Shown: positions 1 to 6,207, counted from the stretch's first letter. The stretch is 8,514 nucleotides of DNA from Leptolyngbya sp. SIO4C5 (GCA_010671965.1 JAAHIC010000146.1:1-8514), one strand, 5' to 3'. Numbers and translations: made by a program. Notes: generated by a model from the letters alone, not told the origin.

Positions 1-140
1 CCGTTTACTGTGGTTCTGGCGTGACGGCCTGCGTCAACCTGCTGTCTCAGGTGGTGGCGGGATTACCCATGCAGCAGCTCTATGTGGGGGGATGGAGTGA
101 CTGGTGTTCTTATCTGCCAGATCGGCCAAAATCTGTCTAG
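1..140 (+). CDS. Sulfurtransferase (rhodanese / 3-mercaptopyruvate type), C-terminal end only
   Basis: The first codon in frame begins at base 3 and the stop is TAG at 138-140, leaving 45 residues of a gene that starts before the window. The fragment opens YCGSGVTAC, the active-site loop of two-domain rhodanese-family sulfurtransferases; its cysteine takes the sulfane sulfur as a persulfide. A CGSGVT loop is typical of the 3-mercaptopyruvate type, whereas classical thiosulfate sulfurtransferases usually read CRKGVT. The closing segment LYVGGWSDW is also a family hallmark, being the last strand and helix of the catalytic domain. Substrate choice is inferred from the loop alone, and the N-terminal domain cannot be seen. 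The product is probably cytoplasmic. A short intrinsic terminator follows the stop directly, so the gene is probably not co-transcribed with ftsH. Confidence 0.87.
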   Translation, partial: VYCGSGVTACVNLLSQVVAGLPMQQLYVGGWSDWCSYLPDRPKSV

Positions 141-168
141 GGACGGCTGATCAAGGCCCGTCTTTTTT
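141..168 (+). terminator. Intrinsic terminator after the sulfurtransferase
   Basis: GACGG at 142-146 pairs with CCGTC at 158-162 across an 11-base loop. Six T residues follow at 163-168. The stem is only 5 bp (G-T pairs may extend it outward), but the U tract and the position one base after the stop codon make it a credible rho-independent terminator. Confidence 0.6.
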
Positions 169-204
169 CACATATTGGAATATAGACGCCAACCGATCGG
201 ACTG

Positions 205-227
205 GCTGACCTGAGCCACAGGTCAGC
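205..227 (+). promoter_or_regulatory. Perfect 9-bp hairpin in the ftsH upstream region
   Basis: GCTGACCTG (205-213) and CAGGTCAGC (219-227) are perfect complements around a 5-base loop, ending 52 bases before the ftsH ATG. No T run follows, so it is not a standard terminator. It could be a 5' leader structure affecting translation or mRNA stability, or, as DNA, an inverted-repeat operator. A second small dyad, ATATT-gg-AATAT, lies at 172-183 and overlaps a weak -10-like TATAGA (181-186). The function is inferred only from position and symmetry. Confidence 0.45.
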
Positions 228-279
228 GGCTGGCGCAAACTGCAGTCATTTAGCTTTAACAGCAGCCTAAGCCTTGCCC

Positions 280-2298
280 ATGTTTTCGAATTCAAACAAT
301 AGTCGTTCCCCCAATAAAGATTCAGACTCGTCGCGATCGCCCTTTCGCAGCTTCGGCGGCAGCCTGCTGATCTTTTTTGCCTTCTTTCTCATTCTCAATA
401 CGTTTTTGTCCTCTCAGTTTGGCGATCGCTACGAAGAGATCCCCTACAGCGAGTTTATTGAGCAGGTGGAGGCCAATCAGGTCAAGCGAGTCACTATTCA
501 AGACCAGCGTATTCAGTATGAGCTAAAAGAATCAGCCGTTCCCGAAGCGGCGGCTGAAGAGGGGGAGGACGCGACGCTGCGCTATGAGACAGTTTCTCTG
601 CCCAATGATGATGGCCTGACGGCGCTGCTGCGGCAGCACGAGGTTGAGTTTTCGGCGGTGCCGACTGATGAAGGGGGCTGGTTTGGCGGTTTGCTGGGCT
701 GGCTGATTTTTCCGCTGCTGCTCTTTAGCCTTTACTCCTTTCTGCTGCGGCGTGGTCAAGGCGGACCAGGCGGCGGCGCGGCGGCGCTGGGCATCGGTAA
801 AAGTAATGCCAGAGCTTACAGCGAAGGTAAAACCGGGGTTAGATTCAACGATGTGGCCGGTGTAGACGAAGCCAAGGCAGAGCTAGAAGAAGTCGTAGAC
901 TATCTCAGAAATTCTGAGAAATATACCCGCTTAGGGGCCAGAGTGCCCAAGGGTCTGCTGCTAGTCGGCCCGCCCGGAACGGGTAAGACGCTGTTGGCGA
1001 AGGCCGTCGCTGGAGAAGCGGGCGTTCCTTTTTTGAGTATTTCTGGTTCAGAGTTTATTGAGCTGTTTGTGGGCGTTGGGGCTTCCCGTGTGCGCGATCT
1101 GTTTAAGCAGGCCCAGAAGCAGTCTCCCTGCATTGTCTTTATTGATGAGCTAGATGCCCTAGGGCGATCGCGGGGCGGTAACAGTCCTTTTGGCGGTGGC
1201 GGCTTTAGCGAACAGGAGCAGACCCTGAACCAGCTCCTGAGCGAAATGGACGGCTTCGACGCCAATACGGGCGTGATTATTTTGGCGGCTACCAATCGCC
1301 CTGAAGTGCTGGACCCGGCGCTGCAGCGGCCCGGACGCTTTGATCGCCAAGTGCTTGTCGATCGCCCTGATAAGAAAGGCCGCGAGGCCATTCTGAAAGT
1401 GCACACCCCCGGCGTCAAGCTGTCTGAGGACGTAGACCTAGCTAAGCTTGCCGCCCGTACCCCTGGCTTTGCCGGAGCCGATTTAGCCAACTTAGTGAAT
1501 GAGGCGGCTCTGCTGGCGGCCCGCCGCGAGGGTGACGAAGTCAAAATGGCTGACTTCAACGAAGCGATCGAGCGGGTGATTGCCGGACTGGAGAAAAAGA
1601 GCCGGGTGCTGAATGAAACTGAAAAGCGCACCGTGGCTTATCACGAAACCGGACACGCAATTGTCGGCTCTCTGATGCCCGGTGCGGGCAAGGTGGAAAA
1701 AATCTCCATTGTTCCCAGAGGCGTTGGCGCTTTGGGCTACACTCTACAGCTACCGGAAGAAGATCGGTTTTTGGTCGGGGAAGACGAGCTGCGAGGTCGC
1801 ATTGCTATCCTGCTAGCGGGCCGCTCCGCTGAAGAGCTGGTCTTTGGCAAGGTGTCTACCGGAGCCGGAGACGATATTCAAAAGGCCACTGATTTAGCCG
1901 AGCGTTTTGTCACTGTCTACGGCATGAGCGATCGCCTCGGCCCAATTGCCTTTGAAAAACAGCAGCAGCAATTTATTGAAGGCATGAGTAACCCCCGCCG
2001 GACAATTAGCCCCCAGGTAACAGAGCTGATTGATCACGAAGTTAAAGTGATTATCGACGGCGCGCACAGCATGGCGCTGAAGATTCTGATGGAAAACCGT
2101 CAGGTTTTGGAAGAAACGGCTCAGATCCTGCTGGAAGATGAGGTACTGGAGTCAGAGGCATTGATGAAACAGCTCAGCCAGGTGAGTCCGCCTGAGCCGC
2201 TAGCTGCCTGGCTCACATCCGGTCATTTACCTGAAGATGAACCGCTCATGCAGGCCGTCCTCACCAATGGCGATCGCCGTCCTAGTATGGCTGAATAA
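280..2298 (+). CDS. ftsH: ATP-dependent zinc metalloprotease FtsH, membrane AAA protease
   Basis: FtsH unfolds and degrades damaged or unassembled membrane proteins using ATP. In cyanobacteria, family members act in photosystem II repair or envelope quality control. The product has 672 residues. Transmembrane segments lie near 27-45 and 134-156 and flank an extracytoplasmic domain. The AAA module follows: Walker A GPPGTGKT 230-237, pore loop FVGVG 263-267, Walker B ending in D289-E290, and a second region of homology with arginine fingers near R350 and R353. The protease domain has zinc site HETGH at 455-459 and a third ligand probably at D532. Length is normal for the family. ATG at 280 is preferred over an in-frame TTG at 274; no Shine-Dalgarno is visible. 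One oddity is that the widely conserved DEREQTLNQ stretch reads SEQEQTLNQ (310-318), preceded by a glycine-rich insert. Cyanobacteria carry several FtsH paralogues; this does not look like the FtsH2/FtsH3 type, but I cannot assign the number. Confidence 0.97.
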   Translation: MFSNSNNSRSPNKDSDSSRSPFRSFGGSLLIFFAFFLILNTFLSSQFGDRYEEIPYSEFIEQVEANQVKRVTIQDQRIQYELKESAVPEAAAEEGEDATLRYETVSLPNDDGLTALLRQHEVEFSAVPTDEGGWFGGLLGWLIFPLLLFSLYSFLLRRGQGGPGGGAAALGIGKSNARAYSEGKTGVRFNDVAGVDEAKAELEEVVDYLRNSEKYTRLGARVPKGLLLVGPPGTGKTLLAKAVAGEAGVPFLSISGSEFIELFVGVGASRVRDLFKQAQKQSPCIVFIDELDALGRSRGGNSPFGGGGFSEQEQTLNQLLSEMDGFDANTGVIILAATNRPEVLDPALQRPGRFDRQVLVDRPDKKGREAILKVHTPGVKLSEDVDLAKLAARTPGFAGADLANLVNEAALLAARREGDEVKMADFNEAIERVIAGLEKKSRVLNETEKRTVAYHETGHAIVGSLMPGAGKVEKISIVPRGVGALGYTLQLPEEDRFLVGEDELRGRIAILLAGRSAEELVFGKVSTGAGDDIQKATDLAERFVTVYGMSDRLGPIAFEKQQQQFIEGMSNPRRTISPQVTELIDHEVKVIIDGAHSMALKILMENRQVLEETAQILLEDEVLESEALMKQLSQVSPPEPLAAWLTSGHLPEDEPLMQAVLTNGDRRPSMAE

Positions 2299-2335
2299 GC
2301 CTCTCACAGCTCTATAGCCCGCACAGCAAAGTGGC

Positions 2336-2358
2336 AGCGCTCCCAGACCGGGGGCGCT
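2336..2358. terminator. GC-rich hairpin between convergent ftsH and the 129-residue gene
   Basis: AGCGCTCCC (2336-2344) pairs with GGGGGCGCT (2350-2358) around a 5-base loop, giving 9 bp with one G-T pair. It lies 37 bases after the ftsH stop and 27 bases after the end of the opposing gene. Neither strand has a proper U tract, so it may be a weak bidirectional terminator or simply a 3' stabilising structure. Confidence 0.45.
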
Positions 2359-2385
2359 TGGCTGTTGCAGCAGTTGGTGTGGAGG

Positions 2386-2775
2386 TCAAGCCGCTGCGAT
2401 CGCGATGTCTACCGGATCGGCCTGCTGCGAAATAGCTTTGGCAGACCTGGCAGCTTTACCGGAAAGAATGCGATCGCCCGCCTCAGAAATTTTGAGGGTT
2501 TCGCAGCCCGGTGGGGCCGGAAAGGCACAGGCTAGCTTGACGGTTAAACCGGGAGGGGCTTCAAACAGCAAGCTAATAAACGTGGCTGAGTCGTGGCGCT
2601 CGATCAGCCGCGCCCGCAGCTCAAACAGTCGCAGCGCCACCAGCGGATAAATCTGAGGGGGAATGCCCAGCAGCGCCCAGCCTTTTTTCTCCTTAGCGCG
2701 GCGAAAGCGAACTGTAGACCAGGCAGGTGGATAAGCGGTGTAATGGGGAGTGGTGGGTGTAGCGAGTGTAGACAT
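2386..2775 (-). CDS. Unrecognised 129-residue protein
   Basis: I do not recognise this protein. The frame extends to a TTG at 2814, but that codon lies inside a perfect TATAAT promoter hexamer at 2814-2819, so the ATG at 2775 is the better start. The N-terminal 20 residues are rich in Thr, Pro and Tyr. A basic stretch, RFRRAKEKKG (about 23-32), comes next, then a mixed hydrophobic core (about 33-90) with regular alternation, as in a small folded alpha/beta domain. The Ala-rich tail holds two HIP1 sites at DNA level. There is no signal peptide, clear transmembrane segment or cysteine cluster, so it is probably cytoplasmic. It converges with ftsH and has its own promoter, so shared function is not implied. 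An opposite-strand frame over 2405-2650 is weaker in character and has no promoter. Confidence 0.65.
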   Translation of the reverse strand: MSTLATPTTPHYTAYPPAWSTVRFRRAKEKKGWALLGIPPQIYPLVALRLFELRARLIERHDSATFISLLFEAPPGLTVKLACAFPAPPGCETLKISEAGDRILSGKAARSAKAISQQADPVDIAIAAA

Positions 2776-2813
2776 AGGACTGGCTGAGTACACTGCAGAA
2801 TGAATATGACTCA

Positions 2814-2819
2814 ATTATA
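2814..2819 (-). promoter_or_regulatory. Consensus -10 box (TATAAT) for the 129-residue gene
   Basis: The minus strand reads TATAAT, a perfect sigma-70-type -10 hexamer, in AT-rich DNA. Transcription would begin near 2807, giving a leader of about 32 bases before the ATG at 2775. No good -35 hexamer is seen 16-18 bases upstream, so the assignment rests on the -10 and its position. Confidence 0.5.
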
Positions 2820-2883
2820 GTTCATATGTACTAAAATAATTATCCCGTTCACGAAATCTTTAAAGTGCAAAAGAGTTCGTCTT

Positions 2884-3072
2884 TCAATAACGACTCAGCA
2901 ATAGCTTTAAAAGCTGCAGGCGATCGCCCTGACTGTTCTCGCTAAAAGCGATCGCTCCTTTGCTCTGAGGATTAATAGCAACTGCCGGATTCTTTTGAGC
3001 GGGCAGGTTGGGCGGATTAGAGGCTGTGATTACAGCCAAGATCATGACTAAAACCCGGCCCAACGGTCTCAC
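2884..3072 (-). CDS. Doubtful small protein with a signal-like N-terminus
   Basis: This is an open frame of 62 codons from GTG at 3072, or 53 from an ATG at 3045. Near the start it shows an arginine followed by a hydrophobic stretch, RVLVMILAVITAS, then proline-rich residues and a polar C-terminal half ending in a leucine-rich LLKLLLSRY. This could be a small exported protein with a signal peptide. Against it: neither start has a convincing ribosome binding site, no promoter is seen, and two HIP1 octamers account for part of the sequence. If real, it is divergent from the M15 gene with only 54 bases between starts. If not, bases 2820-3126 are a gene-free stretch with AT-rich DNA at 2815-2885 and nothing else that I can identify. 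Confidence 0.27.
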   Translation of the reverse strand: MRPLGRVLVMILAVITASNPPNLPAQKNPAVAINPQSKGAIAFSENSQGDRLQLLKLLLSRY

Positions 3073-3126
3073 CCACTACCCGCAACCTTTGCTAACCTAG
3101 CCAACAGACACAAAGGCACTGCGGCT

Positions 3127-4422
3127 ATGGCGGAGCAATTTCTCAGGGTGACAGAAAATACGGTGTTTAAGCTGCGACCTGAGCAATCATCGCGGCTAAG
3201 CGATGCGGAAAAATACTCGGTTCCGGCAGGCACTACGTTTGAGATTCAGTCCTATGCCTATGCTGACGCTACTGGAGACTTCAATGGGCATGTGCGGGTA
3301 GCTCTAGCAAATGAAGAGATTCGGGGTCTCAATACCTGGTATGTCTATAGCCTGCACGCGCAGATTGAGACTGAGGGGCAGGTGGTCTATCCGCGTGAAG
3401 ACCAAACCGCTATTCCCGTACTGCGAATTGTGCGTGACACCGTATTAAAGAGGCGGCCTTTGCAATCTGGTATGCTACCGGACGATGAAAAGGTATCGAT
3501 CTCGCAGGATCAAAGCTATGCGCTGCTGGCCTACGCTTATGCCGATGCTCAAGGCGACTTTAGCAGCCATATTAAATTTACGCTGCGCTATCAGCAGGAT
3601 TATATTCGTGGCTTAAATACCTGGTTTGTCTATGACAAGCACGCCTATGTAGAGTTCGATCGCCGGGTCATTTATCCCCCCGAAGATCCGAATGCCTTAG
3701 TCCTGCGAGTCACTGAGAATACCCTACTGAAGCGGCGTCCTGTGCAGTCAAGCGCCCTCTCTGATCGCGAAACCTACGCGATTCCAGCAGGTACGGTGCT
3801 GAAGCTACACTCCTATGCCTATGCTGATGCTAGCGGTGACTTCAACGATCATATTAAGTTTGCTCTGCGCTACGAAAGAGATTACGTTATGAATCTGAGC
3901 ACCTGGTATGTCTACGAAGGACATGCGCAGGTTGAGCGCAAGGGGCGGGTGCTCTATCCGCGGCCTGAACCCGCGCCGCCGTCTGTCCCTACCTACACAG
4001 GCCGAGGCTTCAAGCTGCCGGGGAACGTCAGCACCTTTTATAGCGACCAGCCAATTATTCCGGGGGGCAGCTTCACCTGGGGCGAAGCCACCAAAAACGG
4101 CACCCGGATTCCAGCCACGGAAGAAATTGTTAACAACATTATTGGGCTGGCGCGACAGCTCCAGCGGGCTAGGAACCAAATTGGTCGCCCTTTTCAGGTT
4201 AATTCCTGGTACCGCCCGCCTGCGGTGAACCGAGCAGTGGGGGGCGCTTCCCGCAGCTATCACCTGACAGGTAAGGCCGCAGATTTACAGGTAGAGGGCT
4301 ATAGCGGGCGGCGGTTAGCTAATGCCGTTATGACCTGGTGGCCGGGGGGCATTGGCATTTATAGTACAATTCCTAATCTGCTGCATTTAGATACTGGCCC
4401 ACGTCGATTCTGGGGATTTTAG
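3127..4422 (+). CDS. Three-repeat protein with C-terminal M15-type zinc peptidase domain
   Basis: The 431-residue product has two parts. Residues 5-279 are three tandem copies of a domain of about 87 residues (5-90, 98-185, 192-279). Each carries LKRRP-QSS-like, SYAYAD, GDF--HIKFALR, LNTWYVY and H-(A/V)-V signatures, and ends at a Tyr-Pro. Residues 295-431 form a peptidase M15 domain of the M15_3 type. SYHLTGKAADL gives zinc ligands H379 and D386, LLHLDTG gives H420, and NSWYRPP (359-365) is the usual preceding motif. M15 enzymes cut D-amino-acid bonds in peptidoglycan (D,D-carboxypeptidase or endolysin-like), and the repeats are plausible wall-binding modules by inference. No signal peptide is present, and no alternative start exists upstream before the in-frame stop at 3049-3051. 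ATG at 3127 lacks a clear Shine-Dalgarno. I recall similar repeat-plus-M15 proteins in cyanobacteria, so the architecture itself is probably not unique. Confidence 0.9.
   Translation: MAEQFLRVTENTVFKLRPEQSSRLSDAEKYSVPAGTTFEIQSYAYADATGDFNGHVRVALANEEIRGLNTWYVYSLHAQIETEGQVVYPREDQTAIPVLRIVRDTVLKRRPLQSGMLPDDEKVSISQDQSYALLAYAYADAQGDFSSHIKFTLRYQQDYIRGLNTWFVYDKHAYVEFDRRVIYPPEDPNALVLRVTENTLLKRRPVQSSALSDRETYAIPAGTVLKLHSYAYADASGDFNDHIKFALRYERDYVMNLSTWYVYEGHAQVERKGRVLYPRPEPAPPSVPTYTGRGFKLPGNVSTFYSDQPIIPGGSFTWGEATKNGTRIPATEEIVNNIIGLARQLQRARNQIGRPFQVNSWYRPPAVNRAVGGASRSYHLTGKAADLQVEGYSGRRLANAVMTWWPGGIGIYSTIPNLLHLDTGPRRFWGF
3139..3396 (+). repeat. M15 protein repeat unit 1 (residues 5-90)
   Basis: This is the first copy of the repeat domain, from FLRVTENT to VVYPR. 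It shares SYAYADA, GDF, LNTWYVY and HAQ with the other copies, but is two residues shorter before the LNTW motif. It is the most diverged in its middle (HVRVALANEE against HIKFALRYE in copy 3). Confidence 0.85.
3418..3681 (+). repeat. M15 protein repeat unit 2 (residues 98-185)
   Basis: Second copy, from VLRIVRDT to VIYPP. It keeps LKRRP, AYAYADAQGDF, HIKF, RGLNTWFVY and the closing Tyr-Pro. Copies 2 and 3 are closer to each other in length and pattern (HIKF-LRY---DY) than either is to copy 1. Confidence 0.85.
3700..3963 (+). repeat. M15 protein repeat unit 3 (residues 192-279)
   Basis: Third copy, from VLRVTENT to VLYPR. Its start resembles copy 1 (VTENT, IPAGT against VPAGT) and its middle resembles copy 2 (HIKFALRYE). 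A proline-rich linker (residues 279-288) joins it to the peptidase domain. Confidence 0.85.
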
Positions 4423-4427
4423 GCCAT

Positions 4428-4453
4428 AAAAAACCTCCAGAAGTTCTGGAGGT
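4428..4453 (-). terminator. Strong intrinsic terminator for the 55-residue gene
   Basis: The 9-bp stem ACCTCCAGA (4433-4441) / TCTGGAGGT (4445-4453) has a 3-base loop. On the minus strand it runs directly into TTTTTT (4433-4428), the classic rho-independent form. It lies 57 bases after the stop of the minus-strand gene and begins just after the M15 stop. On the plus strand no U tract follows, so it chiefly serves the minus-strand transcript, though the stem may also shield the M15 mRNA end. Confidence 0.85.
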
Positions 4454-4510
4454 CGGCTGTAGTGAGACTGCATTTTCAGCGAAATCGTTGAAGAACCCCT
4501 GATAACACTT

Positions 4511-4678
4511 CTAGCGGCTTACGGGACTAAAATCTGCTTCTAGCCATTCGGAAAACGGCTCTCCGGAAAACGGCTGTACGCCAATATTTGGGTAAGCATC
4601 ATCACTGGGACTAAAAATCCGAGCGATCGCTTCTAGCAAGTACTGAAACATACCGTTAATCATTCTGAAAATGTTCAT
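4511..4678 (-). CDS. Unrecognised 55-residue protein with N-terminal amphipathic helix
   Basis: I do not recognise this protein. The frame extends upstream, but the ATG at 4678 is preceded by GAGGTG with 5-base spacing, which fixes the start. Residues 1-22 would form a strongly amphipathic helix: hydrophobic M1, I3, F4, M6, I7, M10, F11, L14, L15, I18, I21 and F22 alternate with N2, R5, N8, Q12, E16 and R20. The remainder is acidic and proline-rich: SPSDDAYPNIGVQPFSGEPF, then a Trp-containing acidic tail. There are no cysteines. The helix suggests peripheral membrane binding or a docking peptide on a larger complex, which is inference. The excellent ribosome binding site, canonical terminator and long AT-rich upstream region suggest a real, well-expressed monocistronic gene. 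It converges with the M15 gene and diverges from the M28 gene. Confidence 0.72.
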   Translation of the reverse strand: MNIFRMINGMFQYLLEAIARIFSPSDDAYPNIGVQPFSGEPFSEWLEADFSPVSR

Positions 4679-4683
4679 GCAAA

Positions 4684-4689
4684 CACCTC
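4684..4689 (-). promoter_or_regulatory. Ribosome binding site of the 55-residue gene
   Basis: The minus strand reads GAGGTG, five bases before the ATG at 4678. This is among the best Shine-Dalgarno matches in the window and selects the internal ATG over the longer open frame reaching 4726. Confidence 0.75.
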
Positions 4690-4888
4690 GAATTGATGAG
4701 ATAACCGGACAAAAGGAGGATTCCAATCCGTAAAAAGCCTGCTGAAGGTCTGACAGATGATTTTCTCCTGCTTATCTTTTTATCTTATCTTGGAGAAGAG
4801 ATTGAGATTAGTTCTAGACCATTATTCTTAACAGGAATCTGAGGTAAAAGGCTAACTTTTATGAGCTTTTATTTCTTGTATATCAAGA
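4690..4888. other. AT-rich divergent intergenic region with stem and GATAAG repeats
   Basis: This is the promoter-side DNA between the 55-residue gene and the M28 gene. TTTTCTCC (4761-4768) can pair with GGAGAAGA (4792-4799), 8 bp with one G-T pair around 23 bases. The loop contains repeated TTATCT units on the plus strand, which read GATAAG or AGATAA on the minus strand. A perfect AAAGGAGG at 4712-4719 (+) has no start codon after it. No coding frame with a start is credible here. The minus-strand promoter must lie in this stretch, but I cannot place it firmly. Confidence 0.4.
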
Positions 4889-4918
4889 TTGATACAAAGC
4901 AATAAATAACGACATAAT
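4881..4918 (+). promoter_or_regulatory. Promoter of the M28 gene with an overlapping dyad operator
   Basis: TTGATA (4889-4894) and CATAAT (4913-4918) each match the sigma-70 consensus in five of six positions, with 18-base spacing. Transcription would begin near 4925, so the ATG at 4926 or 4932 would be almost leaderless. The -35 hexamer is also the right arm of a 14-base dyad, TATCAA-ga-TTGATA (4881-4894). A protein bound there would block or aid RNA polymerase. Promoter and dyad are seen in the sequence; regulation is inferred. Confidence 0.6.
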
Positions 4919-4925
4919 TCTGTCT

Positions 4926-5927
4926 ATGTCTATGCAAATCAAAAAGATTATTGGCCTGGGCTTGATGGCGATCGCCACCCTTGGTCTCATCTCGATTCTA
5001 GACATCATCCCCTTTGCTACGGCGGCGCTGCCTGCTCTGCAATGGCACTCAGGCCATTTGGTGGCGCAGGCTTCTGAGCGCTTTGCCCAAGTTGCTTTAA
5101 CTGCCGATCGCCAGCGTTTAGCAGACCACATTGCCGCGATCGCCTATCCCCGCTTTGATGAGATCGATCGGATCCGGGCTAGAGGCTATCTAATTGAGCA
5201 GCTAGAAACCTTTGGCTGGCAGGTGCAGCTAGAGTCTTTTGACACAGGGATTAATCTGGTAGCTGAGAAAACTGGCAGGGTTGCTGGGGCTGGCACCCTG
5301 GTAGTGGGAGCTCACTTTGATACGGTGAGCGATTCTCCTGGGGCTGACGATAACGCCAGCGGCGTGGCGGCGGCTCTGGAAGTGGCCCGGCTGTTTGGGA
5401 CGCAAACCTATCCGCGATCGCTGCGGCTGGTTTTCTTCGACCGAGAAGAAGCGGGACTGGTGGGCAGCCTGGCCCACGTCAGCAAGAGCGCCAACTTAAA
5501 CAACCTGGTCGGGGCAATTATTCTAGAAATGCTGGGCTATACCTGCGATCTGCCGGGCTGTCAGCAATATCCTGCCGATTTACCGCTGGAGTTATCGGGC
5601 GATCGCGGCGATTTTATTGGCATTATTGGCGATATTGACCACCCTGAACTCTTGCAGGCTTTTCAAACGGCAGAGCGCCCCAGCTCTCCCCCAGCCATTA
5701 TTCTGCCGGTGCCGCTCAGCCCTGACCTACCGCCTGATTTGCTGCGCAGCGACCACGCTGCTTTCTGGCAAAAAAATATCGGTGCCGTTTTGGTCACCGA
5801 TACTGCTAATTTCCGCAATCCTCACTATCATCAGCCCACCGATACGCTGGCAACGCTCAATCTAGATTTTTTGACCCACGTTACCCAGCAGGTTATAGAC
5901 GCTGTGGGCCTGCTGCTAAAGGCATAA
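4926..5927 (+). CDS. Exported M28-family metallopeptidase (aminopeptidase-like)
   Basis: M28 enzymes are co-catalytic di-zinc exopeptidases that usually remove N-terminal residues. The 333-residue product starts with two lysines (K6, K7) and a hydrophobic stretch at about 8-30, then an Ala-rich region around 31-36: a signal peptide, so it should act outside the cytoplasmic membrane. The metal set looks complete: H130 in GAHFDT with catalytic-site D132, D142 in ADDNASG, the general base and ligand pair E174-E175 in REEAG, E201 in LEMLGY, and H302 in YHQPTDT. SDHAAFW (275-281) is another family motif. C207 and C212 flank a short loop and could form a disulfide, fitting export. ATG at 4926 and ATG at 4932 are both possible starts. 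The ends of this gene and the next one are only 8 bases apart. Substrate is unknown. Confidence 0.93.
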   Translation: MSMQIKKIIGLGLMAIATLGLISILDIIPFATAALPALQWHSGHLVAQASERFAQVALTADRQRLADHIAAIAYPRFDEIDRIRARGYLIEQLETFGWQVQLESFDTGINLVAEKTGRVAGAGTLVVGAHFDTVSDSPGADDNASGVAAALEVARLFGTQTYPRSLRLVFFDREEAGLVGSLAHVSKSANLNNLVGAIILEMLGYTCDLPGCQQYPADLPLELSGDRGDFIGIIGDIDHPELLQAFQTAERPSSPPAIILPVPLSPDLPPDLLRSDHAAFWQKNIGAVLVTDTANFRNPHYHQPTDTLATLNLDFLTHVTQQVIDAVGLLLKA

Positions 5928-5935
5928 ACTACTGG

Positions 5936-6136
5936 CTACACGGCAACAGAGATACGCTGAGGCACAGGCATCGAAGTGCGGCGCGTGGCTAAAACCGATG
6001 AGGCCTGCCAGCGTTTATCTGCTAAAACCTCGGATAGCTCAGGCACTTCCTGCCAACAGTGTTGGCAAAACCAATAAATTTGATTGTGCCGGATGTGGCG
6101 AAGTACATTGCTTGAGCAATAAGGACAAGATGTCAT
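5936..6136 (-). CDS. Small four-cysteine (zinc-ribbon-like) protein, 66 residues
   Basis: The start is ATG at 6136, preceded by GAGG (6142-6145) at 5-base spacing. The frame continues to a GTG at 6208 without a comparable site, so the shorter form is preferred. Cys pairs CPYC (4-7) and CQHC (24-27), separated by 16 residues, form a likely zinc-binding ribbon or knuckle, with H14, H17 and H26 nearby. The segment HNQIYWFCQHCWQEVP is tight and aromatic, and the C-terminal 30 residues look flexible. I have the impression that similar short CPYC...YWFC..C proteins are common in cyanobacteria, but I cannot name a family or function. The zinc ribbon could mediate nucleic acid or protein binding, which is inference. 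It converges with the M28 gene and diverges from lipA. Confidence 0.72.
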   Translation of the reverse strand: MTSCPYCSSNVLRHIRHNQIYWFCQHCWQEVPELSEVLADKRWQASSVLATRRTSMPVPQRISVAV

Positions 6137-6207
6137 AGCAGCCTCAATTATTAAAACAGTTTTGTTTAGACAACAGTTCTGAACTACAAAGCCAAATTTA
6201 CGCTTCA

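Noticed and set aside
274..279. TTG start for FtsH two codons upstream of the ATG
   Set aside because: ATG at 280 is the stronger start codon, and the two extra residues add nothing recognisable.
900..1631. Long minus-strand open frame of about 243 codons inside ftsH
   Set aside because: It lies fully antisense to the conserved AAA domain of ftsH. Its Ser/Arg/Ala-rich composition is typical of a complementary-strand shadow in a GC-rich gene, with no family motif.
2405..2650. Plus-strand frame of 81 codons opposite the 129-residue gene
   Set aside because: It has no promoter or ribosome binding site, low-complexity Ser/Ala/Arg content, and would follow ftsH across a GC-rich hairpin. The minus-strand gene has a perfect -10 box and more protein-like composition.
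3805..4263. Minus-strand frame of about 152 codons and a plus-strand frame at 3908-4228 inside the M15 gene
   Set aside because: Both overlap repeat 3 and the conserved peptidase domain in other frames and show no domain features of their own.
4712..4839. Perfect AAAGGAGG on the plus strand followed by an open frame of about 40 codons
   Set aside because: No ATG, GTG or TTG lies at a usable distance in this frame; only ATT would serve. The match probably arises by chance, in the leader of the opposing gene.
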